The notes below the pieces were generated by a model. That model worked only from the letters and a program-made list of their open reading frames with translations. It was not told where the DNA came from and ran no database searches. Both the position numbers and the translations under genes were made by a program. 18,254 nt of DNA from DAOOWV01 sp035371485 (GTDB lineage Bacteria > Patescibacteriota > Dojkabacteria > JAFGLO01): positions 1 through 18,254 of the forward strand of contig DAOOWV010000019.1 in NCBI GenBank assembly GCA_035371485.1, written 5' to 3'. This document shows positions 7,293 to 15,021 of the stretch, piece after piece; the first letter of the stretch is position 1, and every line of letters starts with the position of its first letter.

Positions 7293-9293
7293 ATGGCTAT
7301 AAATCCTTTAAATGCTGAAGTCTCCATTACTGAATTACCCGGAATTGGCAAAGTGTTGGCATCAAAATTTCAAAAGTTAGGAATTGAGAAAATAATAGAT
7401 TTGATATACCATTTCCCTGTAAGATATTTAGATACTACTGAGATTTCAAGTATTCAAGATTTTTTAGATGAACGTCAGGGAACACTTTTATTAAAAATTG
7501 AATCAGTAAAAACTTTTAGAACTCCAAGAAAAAGGATGATAATTGTTGAAGCTATTGGTTCTGATGGTCAATCTTTTATTTCACTAAAATGGTTTAACCA
7601 ACCCTATATTGCACGTTCACTAAAGATTGGTGAAAGATATTTGATAAGTGGAAAATTAACTGTAAAATATTCTGAATATTTTATTGGAGCTCCTGAGTTT
7701 GAATTAGTTAGATCTGACAGTACTGATGATTTGGTTCATCTGGGAAGAATAACTCCTATTTATCCAGAAACAGCCGGAATTTCCTCTAAAAGAATAAGGG
7801 CACTTCTCAAAATTTTGAAACCAAAGTTTTCCCAACTAGTTCCAGAAAAATATACCAAGGCTCAACTAGAAAAATATTCATTAATTTCGTTAGTAGATGC
7901 CGTTGAAATAATGCATTTCCCAGAGTCTTTTGAGGATATTGAGTCTGCACGTAATCGTTTAGCTTTTGATGAAATATATAACATTCAAAAAACTTTGCAC
8001 TTGCAGAAGCAAAAACAAAAAAGAATGCGAAGTGAGTGTTTTGTTCCCAAAGTTGCTCTAGCTAAGTTAATATCTGATTTTCCTTATAAATTGACACAGG
8101 ATCAGGAAAAATGTATTGAAGAAATCATTTCAGATATAGGAAAAAAGAAACCAATGCATAGAATGTTGATAGGGGATGTCGGTTCTGGAAAAACAATTGT
8201 TGCACTTGCAGGAATGGTTACTGTCTTAGAGAATGGATATTCCGCAATATTGATGGCTCCAACAACGGTTTTGGCACATCAGCATTATGAGTCAGTAAAG
8301 AAATATTTACCTTCTTATAAAGATAAAATAAAACTGATAACAGGTGAGTTTAAAGATAAGATATCTCCAGATGCAAAGTGTATTTATATTGGTACTCATG
8401 CTTTGCTTCATACGAAAGAAAAAATTGATAACGTTGGGATGGTAGTAGTTGATGAACAACATCGATTCGGAGTAAAACAAAGAGGTAAAATAGCATATGT
8501 CAAGGATAATAACGGTAAGGTGCCACATTATTTGATTATGAGTGCTACGCCAATTCCGAGAACTCTAGCTCTTTCTTTGTATGGTAATTTAGATTTGTCT
8601 GTTATAAATGAACTTCCACCAGGGAGAATTCCTATAAAAACAAAATATATTAAAGAAAATTCTAATAAAGAGATTGTTTATAAGTGGATTACTGAAAAAA
8701 TTAATTTGGGAAGAAATAACAAAAATATAGAACAACTTATTGTTATATGTCCATTAATTGAGGAATCTGAAATACTTGAAGCCGAATCTGTGATCAAAAC
8801 ATATGAAAACCTAAAAAATGGTGTGTTTAAACAATTTAAAATTGTTGCTCTTCATGGAAGAATGAAGGATGTTGAAAAGAAAAAAATATTGGATGATTTT
8901 GCTGATGGTAAATATGATATACTTGTAGGAACTCCAGTAATCGAGGTAGGTATTGACATTCCTAATGCAACAATGATGATTATTGAGAATGCTGAACGTT
9001 TTGGCTTAGCTCAACTACATCAACTGAGGGGAAGAATTGGTAGGAGACAAAAAGAATCATTTTGTTTTATTTTTGGAAATGACAAAAGTTCATCAGAAGA
9101 TGCTGTTGAAAGATTAAAATATTTTAGCCATAACAGTGATGGACTTAAGGTTGCTGAATTTGATTTAAAAAGAAGAGGACCTGGTGAAGTATATGGTATT
9201 AAGCAGGCAGGTATTCCTGAATTGAGATTTGCAAACTTAATGGATAAAAAATTGATTGAGAAAGCAAGAGATTTCATTATAAGTGAGAAATGA
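7293..9293 (+). CDS. recG: ATP-dependent DNA helicase RecG
   Basis: RecG remodels stalled replication forks and branched recombination intermediates. The 666 residues follow the family order. An N-terminal wedge/OB-fold region (about 10-150) opens with the helix-hairpin-helix-like ELPGIGKVLASKFQKLGI. Helicase lobe 1 has Walker A GDVGSGKT (Lys300), DEQH (387-390) and MSATPIPRTLALSLYG. Lobe 2 has ALHGRMK, GTPVIEVGIDIPNA and QLHQLRGRIGRR. The C-terminal RecG-specific segment contains FDLKRRGPGEVYG. Length is near the usual 680-700. The start is ATG 8 bp after a small membrane gene; a TGA stop is followed at once by an in-frame TAG. Downstream obg is separated by 98 bp. Everything needed for activity appears present. 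Confidence 0.97.
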   Translation: MAINPLNAEVSITELPGIGKVLASKFQKLGIEKIIDLIYHFPVRYLDTTEISSIQDFLDERQGTLLLKIESVKTFRTPRKRMIIVEAIGSDGQSFISLKWFNQPYIARSLKIGERYLISGKLTVKYSEYFIGAPEFELVRSDSTDDLVHLGRITPIYPETAGISSKRIRALLKILKPKFSQLVPEKYTKAQLEKYSLISLVDAVEIMHFPESFEDIESARNRLAFDEIYNIQKTLHLQKQKQKRMRSECFVPKVALAKLISDFPYKLTQDQEKCIEEIISDIGKKKPMHRMLIGDVGSGKTIVALAGMVTVLENGYSAILMAPTTVLAHQHYESVKKYLPSYKDKIKLITGEFKDKISPDAKCIYIGTHALLHTKEKIDNVGMVVVDEQHRFGVKQRGKIAYVKDNNGKVPHYLIMSATPIPRTLALSLYGNLDLSVINELPPGRIPIKTKYIKENSNKEIVYKWITEKINLGRNNKNIEQLIVICPLIEESEILEAESVIKTYENLKNGVFKQFKIVALHGRMKDVEKKKILDDFADGKYDILVGTPVIEVGIDIPNATMMIIENAERFGLAQLHQLRGRIGRRQKESFCFIFGNDKSSSEDAVERLKYFSHNSDGLKVAEFDLKRRGPGEVYGIKQAGIPELRFANLMDKKLIEKARDFIISEK

Positions 9294-9338
9294 TAGATGA
9301 TGGATGAGTAAGGAAACGACAGCTGATTATGAAATTAA

Positions 9339-9369
9339 TGAAGAATACAATAAAGTTTTTCATTCTTCA
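9339..9369 (+). terminator. Weak AT-rich hairpin between recG and obg
   Basis: TGAAGAAT (9339-9346) pairs with ATTCTTCA (9362-9369) across a 15-nt loop, and a T-rich stretch follows. The stem has only two or three GC pairs, so termination would be partial at best and read-through into obg is plausible. No clear promoter for obg is visible in the 98-bp gap. Confidence 0.3.
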
Positions 9370-9391
9370 CTTTTAGTTTTTAGTTTATAAG

Positions 9392-10351
9392 ATGAAGTTT
9401 ACAGATACAACAACAATTACTTGTAAGGGTGGTAAAGGCGGGAAAGGAGTAATCTCTTTTGATATGTTTAAAAAATCATCAGGTGGGGATGGAGGTTTTG
9501 GGGGTGATGTTTATATTGTTGGTGAAAATAACCTTTATGATCTTAGTCATTTAGTAAACGGTTCTGTAATTAAGGGAAACAATGGAAGTAATGCATTAAT
9601 AAAAAATAGAAAAGAAACTGCCAGATCTGGTGAAGATATTTTCTTTTATGTGCCGATAAAGACAGTTATATATAATGAAGAAGGTGAAGAAGTTGGAGTA
9701 ATATCTGAAGTGGGGCAGAAGCAGTTAATTGTAAAAGGTGGGGCTTGTGGGCGTGGGAATAGATATTTTCATAAAAAGATAGGAAAAGAAGGCCGTTATA
9801 AAGCGACTGAAGGTAAGCCGGGAGAGGTAAAAATAATAAAATTAGTACTTGAGCTTTACAGTGACGTAATATTTATAGGTTATCCGAATGCAGGTAAATC
9901 CTCATTGCTAAATGAAATCACAAATGCAAAAGTAAAAGTTGCTGATTACGAATTTACTACTTTAAAACCACAGTTGGGAAGATTAGATGGTATTGTATTA
10001 ATGGATTTACCAGGATTAATAGTTGGAACGCACATTGGAAAAGGGTTGGGTATGTCTTTTCTTAAACACACAAAATCATCAAAATTATTGCTTCATATAG
10101 TCAGTTTAGAAAATAATGATTGTTTTAAATCATATCAAGAAATGTGGAAAGAACTTATAAAAATTGATAAGTCACTTAAAAACAAAAAAGAGCTAATTGT
10201 TTTGACAAAACATGATTTAGTAACCAAAGATGTTATTTCTGAAAATTTAAAAAGATTTCAGAAAGAGAAAAAGGAATGTGTTGTAGTTTCTATTCATGAT
10301 TATGATGCACTAGAATCGTTGAAGCTTAAGATTAAAAAACTATTGGTTTAA
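9392..10351 (+). CDS. obg: Obg family GTPase (ribosome-associated)
   Basis: Obg GTPases act in late 50S ribosomal subunit maturation and stress control. The N-terminal glycine-rich Obg fold (1-155) shows KGGKGGKG and SGGDGGFGGDV. The G domain has G1 GYPNAGKSS (163-171), switch FTT (188-190), G3 DLPG (205-208), the Obg-specific GKGLGMSFLKH, G4 TKHD (272-275), and a G5-like VSIHD near 299-303. At 319 residues it ends right after the G domain, so the optional C-terminal OCT domain found in many bacteria is absent, as in other short Obg proteins. G1 has Ser-Ser in place of the usual Ser-Thr. Start ATG, no Shine-Dalgarno site. Its stop lies 8 bp from the end of the convergent acyl-CoA synthetase gene. 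Confidence 0.95.
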   Translation: MKFTDTTTITCKGGKGGKGVISFDMFKKSSGGDGGFGGDVYIVGENNLYDLSHLVNGSVIKGNNGSNALIKNRKETARSGEDIFFYVPIKTVIYNEEGEEVGVISEVGQKQLIVKGGACGRGNRYFHKKIGKEGRYKATEGKPGEVKIIKLVLELYSDVIFIGYPNAGKSSLLNEITNAKVKVADYEFTTLKPQLGRLDGIVLMDLPGLIVGTHIGKGLGMSFLKHTKSSKLLLHIVSLENNDCFKSYQEMWKELIKIDKSLKNKKELIVLTKHDLVTKDVISENLKRFQKEKKECVVVSIHDYDALESLKLKIKKLLV

Positions 10352-10359
10352 ACTCTATC

Positions 10360-12510
10360 TTAAACGAATATTTTTATATCTACTGCAAAAACTTCATTTT
10401 CATTTACCAAAAGTGGGTTAATATCAATTGACTCAATTTCTGGATACATCCACACTAGTCGTTGTACGGCTAAAATAGCATTTATAACCTTTTTGATTGG
10501 TAATGGAGATTTGCCTCTAGCACCTTGTAAAATCTTATATGTCTTAGTTGCCATTAGAGCTGATGTAATTGCTTTTTTGCTTGCTACTACAGATGCTTTC
10601 CCAGTATCATTAAATATTTCTGTGTAAATACCACCTTTTCCAAAAACTAATAAGTGTCCCCAACCTTTGCCAGTTTTGTATACATCCGAGGCTCCATTTC
10701 TTACAGCTCCAATAAAAAATTCCTCTTCATATTTTAATTGCTTCTGGACTAAAATGTAAGGAGATTTTACTTTTGTATGGCGGATTAAATTTTTCATTAA
10801 TAATTCAAAGTTTTTTAACAGTTCTTCGTTGTTTCTTATGTTAACATACAGAGCCTTGTAATCTGTTTTGTGAGGAATAAGTTCATTCGGTGCTTTTATT
10901 ACCACAGGATAATGTTCTTGAGCAAATTCAATCGCTTCCTTTGTAGAGTTACAAATTTTTTGAGGGGCAAGGTTTAATCCTACTTCTTTAGCTAATTTCT
11001 CAGTAAAATCATTGGGTAGTGTTTTAATATGTGGTGTTTGTTTAATTTTTTGAATATGTTTCAAAAACATATTTCGGTTTTGAGGAGGAGTATTTAATCC
11101 TAACTCCTGCGTGTGACTTTGAGATAAATCTTTCAACCTTTTTTCATAATCGAGTACAAATTTCATTGTTGTAACTGCTTCTGTGACATCGTCAAACGAC
11201 ATTATCTTATGGTGATTAAAATACTCAAATATCTCAAACATACTTTCTCTAATAAAGAAAATTGGAATAATGGGTATATTACTGGTTTTAGATATATCTA
11301 CGATTGCTTTTGCTGTTTCATCGATTTCTGTTACAAATTGTGGAGTTAATAATACAATAATTGAATCAACATTTTTATCTTTTCCAACAGTTCTTATTGC
11401 TTTTTCATACCTTTCTCCATTGGCATCACCAAGGATATCGATAGTATTTCCAATGCTAGAAGCAGGTGGTAAGAAGGATTTAAGAGTTGAAATTGTTTTG
11501 TTTGTGAGTTCAGCAATTTCAAACCCTTGTTTGACTAATTCGTCGGTAGTTATGATTCCAAGTCCTCCAGCGTTTGTAACAATTGCTACACGTTTACCTT
11601 TTACCGGTTTCATCCATGAAAAGAACTTCATTACATTATACAAATCTTTTGATGATTGTACCTCAATAATACCATTTTGCTTTAAAGATACAGCAATTCC
11701 CTCATAATTTCCTGCCATTGATCCAGTATGGGATGTAATTGCCTTTTGTGCTTGTTCACTTTTACCAGCTTTTACAAGAACAATAGGCTTAACTTTTGAA
11801 GAATCTGAATTTTGTAGATGTTGATTATATAGATTAATTAATCTGTTGCCTTGTTCTATTTCTTCCAAATATGCTCCAATGACATTTACTGAGTCATCTT
11901 TTAGCCAATTTTCAAATAATTCTATTTCATTAATATCAGCCTTGTTTCCAATTGATACAAAATGTGAAAATCCTAATTTATCCTTTAAAGCGATATCAAG
12001 GATTGCTGTACAAAAGGCCCCAGATTGTGAAAGAAACGCAATATTTCCATCTTTTGGTGTACCTTGTGCGAAAGAAAGATTAACTTTTGTTTTTGAAGCA
12101 ATCATACCTAAACAGTTTGGTCCCAAAATTCTTATTCCATTTTTGTTTGCTAGAGTTACAATCTTTTTTTCAAGCTCCGCCCCTTCTTTTCCAGTTTCCT
12201 TAAAACCTGCAGATATTATAATAATATTTTTTACTTTAATGCTGACACATTCCTTCACAACGTTAAATACAAATGGAGCAGGGATACAAATGCATACTAA
12301 TTCAACCTTCCCTCTAATGTTTTTTAGGCTTTTATATGATTGCTTCCCATAGAGGGTACCATATTTAGGATTAACCAAATAAATTCTTCCCTGGTAATTT
12401 GCACTTAACAGATTCTTATAAATTACGGAACCTATTTTGTCAGGTTGATTTGAAACACCAACAATCGCTACACTTTTTGGGTCAAAAAGAGAGTTTAAGT
12501 TGTCTGCCAT
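10360..12510 (-). CDS. Acetate/acyl-CoA ligase (ADP-forming), fused alpha and beta subunits
   Basis: This enzyme converts acyl-CoA, ADP and phosphate to the acid, CoA and ATP, giving substrate-level ATP in fermenters. The 716 residues hold, in order, a CoA-binding Rossmann domain (from LFDPKSVAIVGVS at 8-20), succinyl-CoA-ligase-like domains with GPNCLGM and IAFLSQSGAFC, the segment SHTGSMAG whose His261 is the expected phosphorylated histidine, and a C-terminal ATP-grasp domain (from about 490) ending in IESIDINPLLV. The subunits are separate in some archaea and fused here. The substrate could be acetyl-CoA or another acyl-CoA; sequence alone does not settle it. It has its own promoter. The start ATG is the first Met of the frame. 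It converges on obg with an 8-bp gap and no room for a separate terminator. Confidence 0.93.
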   Translation of the reverse strand: MADNLNSLFDPKSVAIVGVSNQPDKIGSVIYKNLLSANYQGRIYLVNPKYGTLYGKQSYKSLKNIRGKVELVCICIPAPFVFNVVKECVSIKVKNIIIISAGFKETGKEGAELEKKIVTLANKNGIRILGPNCLGMIASKTKVNLSFAQGTPKDGNIAFLSQSGAFCTAILDIALKDKLGFSHFVSIGNKADINEIELFENWLKDDSVNVIGAYLEEIEQGNRLINLYNQHLQNSDSSKVKPIVLVKAGKSEQAQKAITSHTGSMAGNYEGIAVSLKQNGIIEVQSSKDLYNVMKFFSWMKPVKGKRVAIVTNAGGLGIITTDELVKQGFEIAELTNKTISTLKSFLPPASSIGNTIDILGDANGERYEKAIRTVGKDKNVDSIIVLLTPQFVTEIDETAKAIVDISKTSNIPIIPIFFIRESMFEIFEYFNHHKIMSFDDVTEAVTTMKFVLDYEKRLKDLSQSHTQELGLNTPPQNRNMFLKHIQKIKQTPHIKTLPNDFTEKLAKEVGLNLAPQKICNSTKEAIEFAQEHYPVVIKAPNELIPHKTDYKALYVNIRNNEELLKNFELLMKNLIRHTKVKSPYILVQKQLKYEEEFFIGAVRNGASDVYKTGKGWGHLLVFGKGGIYTEIFNDTGKASVVASKKAITSALMATKTYKILQGARGKSPLPIKKVINAILAVQRLVWMYPEIESIDINPLLVNENEVFAVDIKIFV

Positions 12511-12539
12511 GTTAATGTATTTTATAATTAATAATATTA

Positions 12540-12568
12540 ATTATAGTTAAATAAAAAATAAAAAACAA
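12540..12568 (-). promoter_or_regulatory. Promoter for the ADP-forming acyl-CoA ligase gene
   Basis: On the minus strand, -35 TTGTTT (12568-12563), a 17-bp very AT-rich spacer, then -10 TATAAT (12545-12540). The -10 box is 29 bp from the ATG at 12510. It shares the TTGTNN-17-TATAAT pattern of other promoters here. Confidence 0.55.
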
Positions 12569-12617
12569 CTCAATAATAATTGTATAAATGATTTTGGAAT
12601 CTTGTGTGAAATAGTAC

Positions 12618-12647
12618 TTGACAAATTTTAAGATACCATGTTATTAT
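12618..12647 (+). promoter_or_regulatory. Strong promoter for the secreted surface protein gene
   Basis: A perfect -35 box TTGACA (12618-12623), an 18-bp spacer, and -10 TATTAT (12642-12647, five of six consensus bases). It is the only consensus TTGACA among the promoters I found and lies 42 bp before the start of the surface protein, which suggests high expression. Confidence 0.6.
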
Positions 12648-12689
12648 TGATTATTATCGTTGAAGTAAATTATTTTATTTATCTGCCCT

Positions 12690-13694
12690 ATGAGACGACA
12701 AAAACGTTCTCTTTTTATAGGAAGCGTGCTGACCATAGCGACGCTTTTTATCACCTGGATTTCCCCAATGTTATTAGCTTCTCCAGCTTATGCTGCAGGA
12801 GTTGCTGTTTCTGCTACTCCTTCAGAACTAACTGCAGCGTCAGCAACAGATGTAACTTTTAGTTACGTATCCTCCGCAGAATATGCTTCAGGAGATACTA
12901 TTACATTTTCTTTCTCCCCAGTTGTATCAGCCGTTGCTGCCTGTGCTACTCCAGATACCGATGCTGATAATGATGCCACTCCTGATGGTGCCTTTAGTGG
13001 GCTTTCCACTAGTGGAGGAACTTACACATTCAATGCATCTACTACTACAGCAACAACTGCTGTTTCATTGTGCTTAAAGGTTACTGCTGCTACTGGGAAC
13101 TATTCATTAGCTATGACTGATAATAAAGCTGTTCCTGCTAACAATGATTACGGTGCAGCATTATTGTATGCTGGGGATGACAATGACGTGTTGGTTGCTG
13201 CACAAGTTCAACCAACTTTAACATTTGCTATAAGAAACACTGCTGATGATGCTGATACTAACGTGTGTCCACTTGGAGTACTAAGTTTGGCAACCGTCAA
13301 AACTTGTGCTTATAGACTAAAGGTTTCGACTAACGCTGATAGTGGTTATACAGTTGCAATTACGTCAAATGGTGGTTTAGTAGATGGTACCAACGATATA
13401 AATGCCGTGACTGAAGGTAATACAGTAATAGCTGGAAGCGAAGGTTATGGTGTTGCTTTTGTAGGTGGTTCGGCAACGGGGGGATCTATTACTGAACAGG
13501 GAGATTTTACAGATGATGATACTCCTGTTCCAACTTCACCTACAAATCTCTATGTTTCTGACGGTAATAATAACCCTACTGCTCCTGATACTACCAATAC
13601 TGCATTAGTTACTCACAGAGCAGCAATTGATGCTAATACTTCTACAGGTAACTATAGTCAAACAGTAACTTATACAGTAACTGCTAGCTTTTAA
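12690..13694 (+). CDS. Secreted acidic Ser/Thr/Ala-rich surface protein, WxL-like C-terminal beta domain
   Basis: The 334-residue protein has a clear signal peptide: MRRQKR, a hydrophobic core (about 8-30), then cleavage near SPAYA-AG (after 35 or 36). The mature part has very few Lys or Arg residues and is rich in Thr, Ser, Ala, Asn and Asp. Two beta-rich domains are apparent (about 38-165 and 174-334). The end, NTSTGNYSQTVTYTVTAS, resembles the closing strands of WxL domains (GtYsg-T-TWtL), but the Trp-x-Leu motifs are missing. DTDADNDATPDG (about 89-100) resembles Asp-rich calcium-binding repeats. Four cysteines (85, 128, 193, 206) could make two disulfides. The gene is visibly more GC-rich than its surroundings and has the best promoter in the window. 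A surface-layer or adhesin role is inference. Confidence 0.75.
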   Translation: MRRQKRSLFIGSVLTIATLFITWISPMLLASPAYAAGVAVSATPSELTAASATDVTFSYVSSAEYASGDTITFSFSPVVSAVAACATPDTDADNDATPDGAFSGLSTSGGTYTFNASTTTATTAVSLCLKVTAATGNYSLAMTDNKAVPANNDYGAALLYAGDDNDVLVAAQVQPTLTFAIRNTADDADTNVCPLGVLSLATVKTCAYRLKVSTNADSGYTVAITSNGGLVDGTNDINAVTEGNTVIAGSEGYGVAFVGGSATGGSITEQGDFTDDDTPVPTSPTNLYVSDGNNNPTAPDTTNTALVTHRAAIDANTSTGNYSQTVTYTVTASF

Positions 13695-13739
13695 GTTAGA
13701 AGTTAAGAATTGTTTCTAAGTTATAGTTGGAAATGATTT

Positions 13740-13766
13740 GGGGCGAACCGTGAGACGGTTCGCCCC
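13740..13766 (+). terminator. Strong GC-rich hairpin after the surface protein gene
   Basis: A perfect 12-bp stem, GGGGCGAACCGT (13740-13751) and its complement (13755-13766), closes a 3-nt loop GAG. It sits 45 bp after the stop at 13694. It is followed by ATTATTATAATTT, A/T-rich but not a pure T-run. It is probably a terminator or an RNA 3'-end stabiliser for an abundant message. Confidence 0.65.
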
Positions 13767-13814
13767 ATTATTATAATTTATATAATAACGTGTTTTCTAT
13801 AATATTTTTAAAAT

Positions 13815-13843
13815 TTGTTATATTTTTTTATTCATGTTATCAT
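13815..13843 (+). promoter_or_regulatory. Promoter for the DUF916-like membrane-anchored protein gene
   Basis: -35 TTGTTA (13815-13820), 17-bp spacer, -10 TATCAT (13838-13843). It is placed after the hairpin at 13740-13766, so the two surface genes appear to have separate promoters. Confidence 0.45.
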
Positions 13844-13934
13844 AATTTTGTTAAAAAATTTCGTAGCACTGTCACATTGTTCATTGTTGAAATAGATTGT
13901 GCTCCATAAAAAATTTAAAATAATTTTAATCAAA

Positions 13935-14996
13935 ATGAGAAAATTCTATAAATTACTTATTCCATTATTATTTATTGGATTATTTTACATTGCATTTACT
14001 TTTGTACCCGCTTATGCACAACGAGTTTATTATGGATTAATTATTAGTCCAGCTGTTGAAACATTAGGAGTTGAACGAGGTCAAGTGTATAAAGGAGAAT
14101 TAAGAATTACTCATGATTTTGAGGAAGGGAAACCTATTAGGTTATATCCATATGCGATAAGTTTTGTACAGGATGGAGAAACAGGTAATGCTAAATTTTT
14201 AGAGAATGAAGAAATCGATGGTAAAGAAGATGCTTCAAAATGGGTTAACTTTAATGAAGAGAGTTATTATTTAGAGTTTGAAGATACAGTTATTGTTAAC
14301 TATACGATAACTGTCCCTGAAAATGCAACGCCAGGGGGCCATTATGTTGCTTTAATATTTAGTAGAAGTTCTGATGGAATTTCAAAAGATAGTGGAATTG
14401 GTTTGGGGCAAGAAATTGGTGATTTGATCCTAATGACTGTTGGTGGGGAATATGTTGATAGAGGAGAATTGGTTGATTTTAGCGTTGTCGATGTTGGAAA
14501 GGATAACGATTGGATTGCTAAAGATAACTTTGAATTTTTACCAGTTTATTTTTCAATAAGATATAGAAATACTGGAACTGTGCATACTCACATTGGTGGA
14601 AATATATTTATACATAAGGGCGATATTACTAAGCCAGTAGCAACGCTTAATGTTAACGAGAAGGCAGGTTACACACTTCCTAATAGTATAAGAAATTATG
14701 TTGAAAATTGGAATGGAGGTTGGATTACAAAAAATGACTCTGGTAGTTTAGTTTTTAATAAAGATAACTTCTTAAAGATATATTGGGGTAACTATCATGC
14801 AACCCTTATGTTAAAACATACTGTTAATGGTGAAAGAGTAACATCTCAACACGATGTAACATTTTCAGTTATTCCTTGGAGGTTGATAGTTATAGTTGTT
14901 TTGACAGTTATTATGATAATTACCTTGGTAATAAGTCTTAATAAAAAGAATAAGAGGTCAAATAAAAAACCTGTAAAGAGATCCGTCAAAAGGTAA
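13935..14996 (+). CDS. Exported, C-terminally membrane-anchored protein resembling DUF916 (WxL partner) family
   Basis: The 353-residue protein (from ATG 13935) has a signal peptide (MRKFYKLL, a hydrophobic core, then FVPAYAQ), an extracellular beta-sandwich region (about 35-310), one membrane helix (about 314-334, WRLIVIVVLTVIMIITLVIS) and a very basic cytoplasmic tail. SPAVETLGVERGQVYKGEL and VPENATPGGHYVALIF match the pattern I know from DUF916-type proteins (PaNAkPGgyYAaiif), which partner WxL proteins on Firmicute surfaces. A GTG at 13899 would add 12 residues; I prefer the ATG because it gives a normal signal peptide, but neither has a Shine-Dalgarno site. It follows the WxL-like secreted protein and could anchor it. 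Its 3' end converges on mutL with a 25-bp gap. Confidence 0.8.
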   Translation: MRKFYKLLIPLLFIGLFYIAFTFVPAYAQRVYYGLIISPAVETLGVERGQVYKGELRITHDFEEGKPIRLYPYAISFVQDGETGNAKFLENEEIDGKEDASKWVNFNEESYYLEFEDTVIVNYTITVPENATPGGHYVALIFSRSSDGISKDSGIGLGQEIGDLILMTVGGEYVDRGELVDFSVVDVGKDNDWIAKDNFEFLPVYFSIRYRNTGTVHTHIGGNIFIHKGDITKPVATLNVNEKAGYTLPNSIRNYVENWNGGWITKNDSGSLVFNKDNFLKIYWGNYHATLMLKHTVNGERVTSQHDVTFSVIPWRLIVIVVLTVIMIITLVISLNKKNKRSNKKPVKRSVKR

Positions 14997-15021
14997 AAGA
15001 TTCCTAATACTAATTTGAGTT

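Noticed and set aside
11270..12352. Two long open frames (145 and 168 codons) on the plus strand opposite the acyl-CoA ligase gene
   Set aside because: They mirror a well-conserved gene codon for codon, have odd residue use (runs of Ser, Phe, Ile, Pro) and no promoter or domain; they are antisense shadows.
12638..13077. Overlapping plus-strand frames in and before the surface protein gene (74 and 64 codons)
   Set aside because: Off-frame readings of the signal peptide and Ala/Thr-rich codons; the in-frame gene from 12690 has a signal peptide and promoter.
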